NCBI GenBank assembly: GCA_032718475.1
Contig: JAUCBJ010006810.1
Location: 124,001-188,000, forward strand
DNA length: 64,000 nt
Source: Nemertoderma westbladi
Taxonomy: Eukaryota > Xenacoelomorpha > Nemertodermatida > Nemertodermatidae
Direction: 5' to 3'
The notes below the pieces were generated by a model. The model worked only from the letters and a program-made list of their open reading frames with translations, was not told where the DNA came from and did no database searches. A program made the position numbers and the translations under genes. Numbering within the stretch: position 1 is the first letter of the stretch; each line of letters opens with the position of its first letter. Of this stretch, positions 33,926 through 46,400 are shown piece after piece.

Positions 33926-35712
33926 ACGATGTTCCGAAACGGAATGTTAGAATTCGAACGACGCAACGGACGCGAGCACGTCGACCACCATATCCAGATG
34001 ATAGTAGTACTTCGAGCGAATCGGATTACCCGAAACGCGAGGTATTTAGAACAGGGGCGGCCGATGAATACAAACGCGAGCGTTCAGACAACTCCTTTGC
34101 AGACAATCCTCCACAAAATACACCAACACAAAAGGCGTTACAACCAACGGACGCAATCAGTACACAACAATTCGCCGACATTGTCAACAAGTTGGCCCGG
34201 ATTGAGGAGCGTCTGGAGGAAGTTCAAACCGATAGTTCGAGGAACACTGAATTCGAACACAATAGACACCCGAAGGAACCACAAAGACCGGTACCTTCAA
34301 AACATACTTCGTATCAGGGAAAAGCGCCAAGAAGGGAGAACATCAACCAGATTACCAACCAAGGACGCGAAACTCTGAACGTTGCCGAGGAGATAGCGAA
34401 ATTCGCAGCTAGACAAGGATTGCCGGTACAACAACCACCGAAGTTTTCCGGTAGCTCAAAACACTGGCACACATTCGTAGACTATATCGAATCTCAGATC
34501 GCCGTGTGCGCCTTTACATCACGGGAGAAGTTTAATTACCTGCTTCAAACGTTGTCAGGAGAACCTAAACGTTTAGCGGAGACCTTCGTCGGTGTACCGG
34601 ACGCCTTCGAACTAGCGTACGATCGTTTAACTTCGATATACGGAGGTACAGTCAGCATGGCCAGGTCAGTGATAGAGGAACTCTGTAAGGGAGGGGCTAT
34701 TACTAAACCCGTCGACTTATTAAAACTGGCTGACGAGATAAAGAACGCTATCACTACTTTAAGATCCATTGGACAACTTGACTACGGGAATACCCCTACA
34801 GTCCTATTAAAGATCATAGGACGACTCCACCATCGACTTCGTCGGGAGTGGAGAAAGATCGAATACCAGCGAGAAGAGCGGGGTGGATTCTTAAAACTGG
34901 AGGATGTGTACCTTTTGATATCCAGGGAAGCAGTGGTAGAAACTCGATCCAACTACACTGACCAGCACATCGTGGCAGAAGGAATCGCCTTGCCATCCTC
35001 CAACCGACAAAAACCCCAGACAACATCCACCAAGACGGCCACTTACGCCACACCGACGGAATCACGACAATTCTCGTACGGTAGTAGGGTATCTGCGCCC
35101 ATTGGGACAAAACAGACTAGACAACAACTCAGTACCGACTTCAGCGGCTGCCAATACTGCGAGCATCTAGGCAAGCGGTATATCGGTCACAAGTTGAGAG
35201 GTTGTCGACAGTTTCGCGAGTTAAACTCGGAAGAACGACGGCTGCAGATACGGCCATTGGACTCTTGTTGGCGGTGTACGCGACACGGACACGTCCGTAA
35301 AGATTGCCCAAATACCGATACTTGTCCATCCTGTGGACGCAACCACGACGGTCTGCTCCACACAGACAGCCACACGCCGACAAAACGCTTCGCCAGGGAA
35401 CACCCGGAAGCAGCAGCGAGATGTAACGCGGCCTACAGAAATCGAGAATCGAAAACGACTCCAACCTTTGTGACACATATAAAGGATTGCTTCTCAGAAC
35501 AATCCGGATCGTCGGACGAAGAGTCAGAAGACGACGACGTATATTCTGATGGAGACGAACAACCATCGATCGCGCTTCTGACGACTGACCAACTAAAGGG
35601 ATTCAGCGTAATTCCGATTAAGATTACTGGCACAAAGGGGAGCAAGAGAATCTACGCTATCCTGGATTCAGCCTCATCTCACAGCTACGTGGATTAACAG
35701 ATAGCTGATGTA

Positions 35713-38700
35713 GTGACGGATCTCAAACAAGGTAAGCGCATCAGCTATACCGTAAGTAGTATGCACGGACAACGTGCAATACCAGTGACACGAGTTAAGT
35801 TAAACTTAGACTCTCTTCTTCCAAAATCGCAACACAGCGAAAGGGAGAGGTCTTTGTTACCCTTCAAGGATTTGACTTTTGCGGCCACTAAGGACTTTAG
35901 TAACCTACTAGGTCCTGTCCCAGAACAATCCTTGGAGGACCGTAAGTATTTCAGACACCTTGGTGTACCTGAATGTCCTGTCAATTATAGATCGGTAGCA
36001 ATGCTGATCGGGACGGACCAATTCAACCTACATCAGGTGTGGGAAACCAGACCATCGGCAGTCGTAGCGGGAAACGCATACACCTGTAGAACGCCGATAG
36101 GGTGGTATACTCGAGCGCCTGTGCGCACACTGGACATAAGTGACGAGGAAGACGATGTACAAAGTACATGTAGTTTATTAACTACAAATTCAATTCATTC
36201 CTTTTCACACGACGTGGACCATACTACCTTACATACAAGACATGACAGACGTGTAACTAGTATGATAAGTCACAAGGAGCAGCTAACCCACCAGATGAGT
36301 TTAGAACTTGGGGAGAAGACGAGTCAGTCAGAGATTCCATCGACGACAGATGATAACACCGGAAGGCTTGCGAGTCTACCTACCCCAATAACCTCAACAA
36401 TGCCCGTCGATATCGATGATTACGCGTTGAGAAATCATCAAATGGAACAAGCCGCATTGGACAAAGAATTAACGGAGAAGACTATCAGGTGGTTAGAACA
36501 AGATACAGCTGAACCTGGTAGCTATGAACCATGTATGTCGGAACAAGAGAAACAATCTTTGAGGATCATGGAAGATACTATCCGCCAGACGGAGGATGGA
36601 CATTATGAGGTAGGGATGTTATGGCGTAGCCAAAGTCCTAAACTTATAAATAACTACCCACTGGCTTTAAGACGTCTACACTCAATCCGACAACGTCTAT
36701 TAAAGGACGAGAAAGCCCATCTACAGTACAACACTCAGATGGAGACGTATTTGACCAAGGGATACGCTATCCGGATGACTAACCCAGAGATAGTGACTGA
36801 CCAGACGTACTACTTGCCACATCACTACGTGAGACACCCCGACAAACCAGACAAAGTACGTGTAGTCAATGACTGTGCGGCTCTGTTTGAGGGAATGTCC
36901 CTCAATAGCGAGTTGATGGATGGACCAAACATGAATAATTATCTTATGGGGGTGATTATGCGCTTCCGTCAGCGTCAAGTAGCTTTTACTTGTGACGTTG
37001 AAGCTATGTTTCACCAAGTGAGAGCGTTAGAGCGAGACAGAGACAGTTGAGGTTCCTCTGGTATCCGGAAGGAGACTTAAGTCTACCACCGGCGACTTAC
37101 CAAATGCAAGTTCGCGTTTTCGGTGCCAGGGACAGCCCAAACTGTACAATGTATGCCCTAAAACAAGCCGATAGGGATCAGAAACATTTATATGACCCAG
37201 AGATAATTAGGATTGTGGAGCGTGACTTTTACGTCGACGACGGTTTACAGAGTTGCGACACAGTAGAACGTGCTACAACAGTAGCACATCAATTACGGGA
37301 CTGCTTAGCGGGCGGAGGTTTTAACCTCACCAAATTCGCCTCAAACAGTGCCGAATTAGTAGACTCATTCGGAACGACTGAGCGTGGAGGTGGTGACATA
37401 GACCTAGAGTTCGAACCACTACCGACGACCAAGGTGTTGGGGCTCTTTTGGGACCCAAACACGGACAACTTTCGAGTGAAGGTGAGACTGGACAGTCAAG
37501 AAAACACACTGACAAAGAGATCATGCTTGTCAAAATTGAGCCGATTGTTCGATCCATTAGGATTCATCAGTCCAATAATACTGCAAGCCCGCATTTATAT
37601 GCGCAGTATTTGGAAGGATGGACTGACATGGGACGAGCCGATCTCATCAGACCAAGTGGACTTATGGAAGACCTGGGAGGCGGAATTATCTTCGCTAGAG
37701 GATTATTCCATACCCAGAGTCTACTTTCCATTACAAACAACATTTCCTGACAACTTGGAATTACACTGTTTTTCTGACGCCAGTGACAACGGTTTTGGTG
37801 TGGCTGCGTACTTGCGCAGACAAGTAGACTCAGAAGAATTCGATGTTTCGCTCATTACTTCTAAGGCGAAAACAATGCCTACTAAGTATATGACGACACC
37901 ACGAGCTGAGCTACAAGCCGCAACCCTGTCAACCACCATCGTGAACCTTATACAGACAGAATTACAGTCAAGTTTACAGATATTTTATTGGACTGACGCG
38001 ACGTTGGTTTTATTTTATATAAACAACGACACACTTGAATTCAAGACATTCGTAGCTAACCGTCGCGCGGAAATTCTAGACCGTTCAATAAAGGAAGATT
38101 GGCGACATTGTCCCGGACCACAAAACCCAGCCGATATTGCGTCGCGAGGAATGATGCCTGAGGAATTCTGTAAACTGGAAAACAAAGAATTTTGGCAACA
38201 CGGACCTCAATTCTTACAAAGATCAACACTAAATTGGCCACCACTATATGACAACAAGTCTAACACTATCCCTAAAGACGCCGAAATCAAGAAACCAAAA
38301 AAGGGAAAGGCAAAGAAAAGGACGACGGCGGCGAAACTCAAGAAGAAACTGAAGGCGAAATGGAAGGATATAACTTCAAAGGTCAAGAGAGGAAGACTTG
38401 CGAGCCTTTCTACACCAGACATATCGCCAGACGGTCAAACAGACACGTTACCAGACGGTCAACCAGACGTTTTGCCAGACACGTCACTAGATATTTCGCC
38501 GGATGTTCCGCGAAACATTTTACCAGACATGTCACAAAATGTTCTACCAGACACTAGTAACATATTGACAAATAGTAAAGCCGCAGTTTCCCTATTGGAG
38601 CGGCCTTGTATTGACAAACTACCAAATTTGACACACTTGAGCAACCATAAGCACAGTGAAACCTCATGTATTACAAATGTGGGTAGTACCTACGTAAATG

Positions 38701-39329
38701 TAAATACAGGTGTTACTTTGCGCTCAAGAGACATACCGAACTTGCAACCTATGGTGAGACCTGGGATTAATGTCGGCAGAAAATTAAGTTTACCGAAACC
38801 CAGTGACCCCATAGAGTTCAAACCACCATTAACGATCGACTTACAAAGTACTGACAACCAGGGTAAGAAGACGAAGAAGGACAAATTACTTGTAGACCCG
38901 GACGGATCAACAGTCAACAAGGGAATACTTACCGGCGGACCCGTGGGCCCTTCTAGTAGATCAAAACCTTCCAAATTCTCCATTGACTTACCTGATGACG
39001 TCACAAATACTCACGTCGACCGTATTGTAAACTTAACAGACTCTTGGACAAACGCTTGCCGAAAATTAGCGTGGATTGTACGTTTTGTACAATACGTTAA
39101 AGGCAAACGCGACTTTACACGTCGACTTACATTGGCTGAGATTGACAGGTGTGAAATTAAATTAATTCGCCATTACCAACTGCGATATTTCGCGCGCGAA
39201 TTCACATCCATAAATCAAGGTCAACCAATCAAGTCGTCACCAATACTGAGTTGGAGTCCGATAATTTATAATATGATAATTGATGTTAACGACATACTGA
39301 CTAACAGGGGGTTGGTATGTATATATTAA
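35713..39329 (+). pseudogene. BEL element 1 Pol: reverse transcriptase and RNase H
   Basis: Continues the gag frame after the TAA at 35695. Contains the protease-RT linker (TPIGWYTRAPV), RT start (VRVVNDCAALFEG), FTCDVEAMFHQV (RT Asp), a one-base frameshift near 37041-37050, then LRFLWYPEGDL, TYQMQVRVFGARDSP and FYVDDGLQS (YVDD, 37230-37241). RNase H follows with CFSDASDNGFG, TPRAELQAA, YWTDATLVL and NPADIASRG. Next come a Lys-rich linker and a Pro-Asp repeat (DISPDGQTDTLPDGQPD), then the segment before the integrase (RHYQLRYFAREF). Pol ends at TAA 39327-39329, where the 683-bp satellite begins. The integrase and 3' LTR are absent. RT and RNase H would make the cDNA. Confidence 0.88.
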
Positions 39330-40636
39330 ATTAAATTAAAGGAAGAACAGGAGTCTTACACCCCCAATAAAAAATATAGAATCAGGACATTTAGCCCAAA
39401 ATATTTCTCGACCCCTAGGGTCATCGAAAGAACAACAAACACACAAACACAAACACAAACAAATATAAATACATGCTAAACATACAGGTATGTGTCGCAA
39501 TCCTAACCCTAAGCCTACCCGCCATACACTAAATGATACCGTTAATAAACTGCACAATAGCTAAGCCTATATTCTATAAGAAAATATATGACAATTTTGT
39601 CGCCGTGAAAGGGGTATGACTGAGGCAAAAATAATTAATTTGTGAAAAATATGGTTGCGTTTCGGTGTCTTGGACCAGTACGCGCTAATCCTCGACACCT
39701 CGTCAGCTGGACAGGGAATTAGCCAAGCCTATCTATAATGCACCAATGACCTAAAATAATCGCACCATCAACTCTGTTACCACCTAGCCCAAAACAGAAG
39801 TCAGACCACAGAACACAGGAACCCTATAGGCCTATGGTAAGTAAATATGTTACCAATGGGAAACTGGTGGAATGCTAGGGCACACACACAGTACAAAATT
39901 TAAATAAGATTTTATGATTTGCAGTAATGTCGGAATTCTGCTCCACTTTCATAAGATGATAATTGATGTTAACGACATACTGACTAACAGGGGGTTGGTA
40001 TGTATATATTAAATTAAATTAAAGGAAGAACAGGAGTCTTACACCCCCAATAAAAAATATAGAATCAGGACATTTAGCCCAAAATATTTCTCGACCCCTA
40101 GGGTCATCGAAAGAACAACAAACACACAAACACAAACACAAACAAATATAAATACATGCTAAACATACAGGTATGTGTCGCAACCCTAACCCTAAGCCTA
40201 CCCGCCATACACTAAATGATACCGTTAATAAACTGCACAATAGCTAAGCCTATATTCTATAAGAAAATATATGACAATTTTGTCGCCGTGAAAGGGGTAT
40301 GACTGAGGCAAAAATAATTAATTTGTGAAAAATATGGTTGCGTTTCGGTGTCTTGGACCAGTACGCGCTAATCCTCGACACCTCGTCAGCTGGACAGGGA
40401 ATTAGCCAAGCCTATCTATAATGCACCAATGACCTAAAATAATCGCACCATCAACTCTGTTACCACCTAGCCCAAAACAGAAGTCAGACCACAGAACACA
40501 GGAACCCTATAGGCCTATGGTAAGTAAATATGTTACCAATGGGAAACTGGTGGAATGCTAGGGCACACACACAGTACAAAATTTAAATAAGATTTTATGA
40601 TTTGCAGTAATGTCGGAATTCTGCTCCACTTTCATA

Positions 40637-43470
40637 CTACTAGGATCGGCATGCTGCATTGCAGCTGCATTTTTAAGAATGCTGTGCCGGCTTGTCAACA
40701 AAATTGCACCGTCACAACTCCCTATCACCCATGACATTTGCTAGATCATCCGCATCTTTAAGGCCAGTGTCCTTTAAGATGCGTCTCAAGAAAGTCATGG
40801 GCTGTCCACCATGCTTATTCACTCCATGAGGCTGCCAAAGTACAAGATTATGCACTGGCTGGTCCTCACGGCGAAAGCAATGTCCTGCAAAGCGGAGGCG
40901 ATTTTGTTCTAGTGTCAAGCTTGGGGGAACCAATGAGACACCTCCAATGTTATATAGTGTCTGGTTGGAGATGTGTGCATTGTACTTGACACAATGTACC
41001 CGGCGTAGCATTCTTGTGAATGTGCCATCCAGAGATTTGGTGTCCTCAGCAGTTAGAGCCCAGCATGGACTCCCGTAGAGGAGTACTGGAACTACTGCTG
41101 CTCTAAATAATCGGACCTTAAGTTTCCGATTAATTCTAGGTGACTTCCAAATCCTGGAAAGCCTATTCAAGGCTGCCCATGCCTTTCCCTTACGTATTCG
41201 AAGGTCCTCACCTGACTTCCGGATCCATGATCCCAGGTAACAGAAGTCGTCCACATGCTCAAGCATACCATCCTTTGAGCTTATGCTCATCCGATCAGAG
41301 ACTTGCTGAGGACTTTCAAAGTTAACTGTCAGAATTTTGGTCTTTCTGGAGTTAATAAAAAGACCAACACTAGAAGCAGCATGTTCTAATGAGCTGAGGA
41401 GCCGCTGGGCTCCCTCTAATGATTCTGAGAGTACTCCTAAGTCATCAGCAAAGTCTAGATCAGTTAGGTACTTGGCAGGATTTCCTCGACTTCTGGAGCC
41501 AGTAGGTGGAGTTATCATCACCCCATCATCATTATGATGATCTAAGGACATGCGTAGAACATAGTCAACCACAATAATGAACAAGAATGGTGCAAGTGTG
41601 TCTCCTTGGAGGACGCCCCATAACACTTCAAATGGTTCTGTGTCACCGTCAACAGTAGACACAAATGTTGTCGAACCATCGTATACTGATCTGATTGCTG
41701 CAATAATTTCATCAGGAATCCCATATAATGAAAGTATGCTGAACATACGTGAGCGAGAGACTGAATCAAAGGCCTTGAAGAAGTCAACAAAGATAACAGC
41801 CAGATGCCTGTCTTTCTTTTTTGATAACTCTTCAATTATCCTTCTAAGTGCCAAAATGGGCTCCATGGTCCCACGACCTTTACGGAACCCATTCTGATTT
41901 CCACGTAGCAGTCTCTCAATGGGATCCCTGATGCGATTTAATAGAATTCTATTGTATAGTTTTGCAGCAATCGAGATCAATGAGATTCCCCGAAAAGAAC
42001 CATAGAGTGTTAGGTTGCCCTTCTTGGGAACTGGCACCAACTTATTTGTTTTCATTTCTTGTGGGACTCTTGTTGTACGGTACATGTCTACTATGATGGG
42101 ATAAATGAGCTTTAAACACTCAGGTATTTTAAAGACCTCAGGGGGAACACCATCTACTCCACTGGCACGATTGGTCTTAATGCTCTTTGCAGCAGCCTTC
42201 ACTTCTGCAAAGGAGATATCGCCAATGGGAATATCTGGGAGTACAGACTCAGACACTTTTACTTCTATAAAGTTATCAGGCAATACCCTGTCATTATTGA
42301 GGAGCTTTTCAAAGTGGGCTTTCCAACCATTGAGGCGATCGGCTGGTGATTCAGCCTTAACCTTGGTGGTTGGTTGGCTTTTCCGCCCAGTAAGCAGATT
42401 GATCGATTTCCATGCCTGGGATGATTGCCTGCTGTCGTCAGCATCATTGATGGCATCAACCTGTTGGTTTATTAGCTCCTGTAGATTAACAGAGTACTGC
42501 CTGTTCAGGGACCTAGATGCAGCTTTAACTGCATTCTTGGCCGCTGTAGTCTGTTTGAGTCGGGACTCTTTCTGCGCCTTATGAAGGTCATTTCGGCACT
42601 TCTGAATTTTGTTGTCAGTCCAGGGGGCCCTTTTCCTGTTTCGAGGGTATACAGGAACTGTTTCTGCAGCTGCTAACTTAACTGCTTCTGGCTTTGTTGG
42701 TCGGGGTGGAACATGAGAGTAGCCTCCAACTCCAGAATCCCTCTCCCCATCACAATCTGGCCTTCCTGGTGACCCAGGGTTTGGGCCAGAAAGGTCATCA
42801 GGAAAGGGACTCAAAGAATTGTTGGCTGCTCTCTCTCCAGTAGGGGGTGAGACAGGCAGCCGGTCAGGAGTTAACTGACGCCTGTGAGGCCGATTGTGTC
42901 CGGTAATTCCACTGGCCTCTAGTGGCCGGACCTCCGCATTGCTAATGTAATCCATAGTGGGGGTTGGGGGGTGCTTTTTTGCCGAGTCAGCTCTCGGGGC
43001 AAATACCACACCCTGGTTTGCCATTCCACAGGGTGGGTGTCGCAATGGAGTCAGATATGAGGCCCATCACCCATATCTACTCTGGCGCACATGACCCACC
43101 ATTGGCTGTTGCAGCTCATCTGCTGGGTCATGCCCTGTACCCTTGCTGCCAGGTGCAGGTCGCAGTGAAGTGCTCTCAGAGTGGACATGAGAACACTCTA
43201 CTCCTGACCAGCCATTGGTAGATCACCATCTGCCTGGTCAGGCCATATACCCCTGCAGCCAAGTATATGAGTCCTTAATCCAGGACCAAGGGCGTCCTTA
43301 TCCCAGAACGAAGGGGGTCCTAGTTACAGGACCAGATTCGCCCTAGTAAGAGGGTCTATGCAGCTACAGGTGGCACCTCCTTTATGCTGCATGGAGGTGG
43401 CAAGTTTTCTTGATCTAGAATACCTGACCTGCCCAAAGTTTGACCCAAATTGACCCAAATACCTGACCTG
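40637..43470 (-). mobile_element. LINE copy C, inserted in a 683-bp satellite unit
   Basis: Same family as copies A, B and D, on the minus strand. It is flanked by the 12-bp direct repeat TCCACTTTCATA (40625-40636 and 43471-43482), a typical target-site duplication. The 3' (TAG)n tail lies at the left. The 5' end carries a doubled CAGGTCAGGTAT motif, so the 5' end seems complete. About 0.94 kb of endonuclease is deleted. Confidence 0.92.
40712..43045 (-). CDS. LINE copy C ORF: reverse transcriptase lacking the endonuclease
   Basis: 777 open codons starting MRHPPCG, as in copy B. The Pro-rich N-terminus ends at PPRPTKP and continues directly with EAVKLAAAETV, which in copy B lies after the endonuclease. 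The whole APE domain is therefore gone, in frame. The RT is intact by motif: IFVDFFKAFDSVS (A), LQGDTLAPFLF (B) and LDFADDL (C), then LLYGSPCWALT and RLRFAGHCFRRE. It ends at a TGA that replaces a Trp codon, removing the last ~12 residues present in copy A. A 4-residue insert follows CDGERD. The deletion junction has 2-bp CA microhomology and no GT-AG form. Such a protein could copy RNA but not nick target DNA. Confidence 0.88.
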   Translation of the reverse strand: MRHPPCGMANQGVVFAPRADSAKKHPPTPTMDYISNAEVRPLEASGITGHNRPHRRQLTPDRLPVSPPTGERAANNSLSPFPDDLSGPNPGSPGRPDCDGERDSGVGGYSHVPPRPTKPEAVKLAAAETVPVYPRNRKRAPWTDNKIQKCRNDLHKAQKESRLKQTTAAKNAVKAASRSLNRQYSVNLQELINQQVDAINDADDSRQSSQAWKSINLLTGRKSQPTTKVKAESPADRLNGWKAHFEKLLNNDRVLPDNFIEVKVSESVLPDIPIGDISFAEVKAAAKSIKTNRASGVDGVPPEVFKIPECLKLIYPIIVDMYRTTRVPQEMKTNKLVPVPKKGNLTLYGSFRGISLISIAAKLYNRILLNRIRDPIERLLRGNQNGFRKGRGTMEPILALRRIIEELSKKKDRHLAVIFVDFFKAFDSVSRSRMFSILSLYGIPDEIIAAIRSVYDGSTTFVSTVDGDTEPFEVLWGVLQGDTLAPFLFIIVVDYVLRMSLDHHNDDGVMITPPTGSRSRGNPAKYLTDLDFADDLGVLSESLEGAQRLLSSLEHAASSVGLFINSRKTKILTVNFESPQQVSDRMSISSKDGMLEHVDDFCYLGSWIRKSGEDLRIRKGKAWAALNRLSRIWKSPRINRKLKVRLFRAAVVPVLLYGSPCWALTAEDTKSLDGTFTRMLRRVHCVKYNAHISNQTLYNIGGVSLVPPSLTLEQNRLRFAGHCFRREDQPVHNLVLWQPHGVNKHGGQPMTFLRRILKDTGLKDADDLANVMGDREL

Positions 43471-46400
43471 TCCACTTTCATAAGATGATAATTGATGTTA
43501 ACGACATACTGACTAACAGGGGGTTGGTATGTATATATTAAATTAAATTAAAGGAAGAACAGGAGTCTTACACCCCCAATAAAAAATATAGAATCAGGAC
43601 ATTTAGCCCAAAATATTTCTCGACCCCTAGGGTCATCGAAAGAACAACAAACACACAAACACAAACACAAACAAATATAAATACATGCTAAACATACAGG
43701 TATGTGTCGCAACCCTAACCCTAAGCCTACCCGCCATACACTAAATGATACCGTTAATAAACTGCACAATAGCTAAGCCTATATTCTATAAGAAAATATA
43801 TGACAATTTTGTCGCCGTGAAAGGGGTATGACTGAGGCAAAAATAATTAATTTGTGAAAAATATGGTTGCGTTTCGGTGTCTTGGACCAGTACGCGCTAA
43901 TCCTCGACACCTCGTCAGCTGGACAGGGAATTAGCCAAGCCTATCTATAATGCACCAATGACCTAAAATAATCGCACCATCAACTCTGTTACCACCTAGC
44001 CCAAAACAGAAGTCACACCACAGAACACAGGAACCCTATAGGCCTATGGTAAGTAAATATGTTACCAATGGGAAACTGGTGGAATGCTAGGGCACACACA
44101 CAGTACAAAATTTAAATAAGATTTTATGATTTGCAGTAATGTCGGAATTCTGCTCCACTTTCATAAGATGATAATTGATGTTAACGACATACTGACTAAC
44201 AGGGGGTTGGTATGTATATATTAAATTAAATTAAAGGAAGAACAGGAGTCTTACACCCCCAATAAAAAATATAGAATCAGGACATTTAGCCCAAAATATT
44301 TCTCGACCCCTAGGGTCATCGAAAGAACAACAAACACACAAACACAAACACAAACAAATATAAATACATGCTAAACATACAGGTATGTGTCGCAACCCTA
44401 ACCCTAAGCCTACCCGCCATACACTAAATGATACCGTTAATAAACTGCACAATAGCTAAGCCTATATTCTATAAGAAAATATATGACAATTTTGTCGCCG
44501 TGAAAGGGGTATGACTGAGGCAAAAATAATTAATTTGTGAAAAATATGGTTGCGTTTCGGTGTCTTGGACCAGTACGCGCTAATCCTCGACACCTCGTCA
44601 GCTGGACAGGGAATTAGCCAAGCCTATCTATAATGCACCAATGACCTAAAATAATCGCACCATCAACTCTGTTACCACCTAGCCCAAAACAGAAGTCAGA
44701 CCACAGAACACAGGAACCCTATAGGCCTATGGTAAGTAAATATGTTACCAATGGGAAACTGGTGGAATGCTAGGGCACACACACAGTACAAAATTTAAAT
44801 AAGATTTTATGATTTGCAGTAATGTCGGAATTCTGCTCCACTTTCATAAGATGATAATTGATGTTAACGACATACTGACTAACAGGGGGTTGGTATGTAT
44901 ATATTAAATTAAATTAAAGGAAGAACAGGAGTCTTACACCCCCAATAAAAAATATAGAATCAGGACATTTAGCCCAAAATATTTCTCGACCCCTAGGGTC
45001 ATCGAAAGAACAACAAACACACAAACACAAACACAAACAAATATAAATACATGCTAAACATACAGGTATGTGTCGCAACCCTAACCCTAAGCCTACCCGC
45101 CATACACTAAATGATACCGTTAATAAACTGCACAATAGCTAAGCCTATATTCTATAAGAAAATATATGACAATTTTGTCGCCGTGAAAGGGGTATGACTG
45201 AGGCAAAAATAATTAATTTGTGAAAAATATGGTTGCGTTTCGGTGTCTTGGACCAGTACGCGCTAATCCTCGACACCTCGTCAGCTGGACAGGGAATTAG
45301 CCAAGCCTATCTATAATGCACCAATGACCTAAAATAATCGCACCATCAACTCTGTTACCACCTAGCCCAAAACAGAAGTCAGACCACAGAACACAGGAAC
45401 CCTATAGGCCTATGGTAAGTAAATATGTTACCAATGGGAAACTGGTGGAATGCTAGGGCACACACACAGTACAAAATTTAAATAAGATTTTATGATTTGC
45501 AGTAATGTCGGAATTCTGCTCCACTTTCATAAGATGATAATTGATGTTAACGACATACTGACTAACAGGGGGTTGGTATGTATATATTAAATTAAATTAA
45601 AGGAAGAACAGGAGTCTTACACCCCCAATAAAAAATATAGAATCAGGACATTTAGCCCAAAATATTTCTCGACCCCTAGGGTCATCGAAAGAACAACAAA
45701 CACACAACACCACAAACAAATATAAATACATGCTAAACATACAGGTATGTGTCGCAACCCTAACCCTAAGCCTACCCGCCATACACTAAATGATACCGTT
45801 AATAAACTGCACAATAGCTAAGCCTATATTCTATAAGAAAATATATGACAATTTTGTCGCCGTGAAAGGGGTATGACTGAGGCAAAAATAATTAATTTGT
45901 GAAAAATATGGTTGCGTTTCGGTGTCTTGGACCAGTACGCGCTAATCCTCGACACCTCGTCAGCTGGACAGGGAATTAGCCAAGCCTATCTATAATGCAC
46001 CAATGACCTAAAATAATCGCACCATCAACTCTGTTACCACCTAGCCCAAAACAGAAGTCAGACCACAGAACACAGGAACCCTATAGGCCTATGGTAAGTA
46101 AATATGTTACCAATGGGAAACTGGTGGAATGCTAGGGCACACACACAGTACAAAATTTAAATAAGATTTTATGATTTGCAGTAATGTCGGAATTCTGCTC
46201 CACTTTCATAAGATGATAATTGATGTTAACGACATACTGACTAACAGGGGGTTGGTATGTATATATTAAATTAAATTAAAGGAAGAACAGGAGTCTTACA
46301 CCCCCAATAAAAAATATAGAATCAGGACATTTAGCCCAAAATATTTCTCGACCCCTAGGGTCATCGAAAGAACAACACACACACACAAACACAAACAAAT

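Larger units (their letters stand above)
31666..35697 (+). pseudogene. BEL element 1 Gag and protease region, one frame with internal stops
   Basis: The start MSDKQ matches the M-S-D start of BEL elements 2 and 3. In order: acidic N-terminus; Ala/Gln/Glu-rich coiled coil (~32560-33130); Pro/Thr-rich part with 84-bp repeats; the DUF1759 Gag core (~34430-34960, FSGSSKHWHTF onward); zinc knuckles CQYCEHLG, CWRCTRHGHVRKDC and CPSCGRNHDGLLH (~35149-35365); and an aspartic protease motif YAILDSASSHSYVD (35653-35694). All segments share one frame. It is interrupted by a 111-bp insertion carrying a TAA, by TGA at 32863 (looks like CGA to TGA) and 33559, and by TAA at 35695. Gag would form the particle and the protease would cut the polyprotein. 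The element is not functional as read. Confidence 0.85.

Noticed and set aside
40712-43045. Intron removal as the cause of the endonuclease loss in LINE copy C
   Set aside because: The deleted segment does not begin GT or end AG in any alignment of the junction. It shares only a 2-bp CA microhomology, so template switching or deletion is more likely.
43711-43728. Telomere repeat (CCCTAACCCTAAGCC in each satellite unit)
   Set aside because: Only two telomere-type repeats per unit in an internal array. Too short to be a telomere or interstitial telomeric tract.
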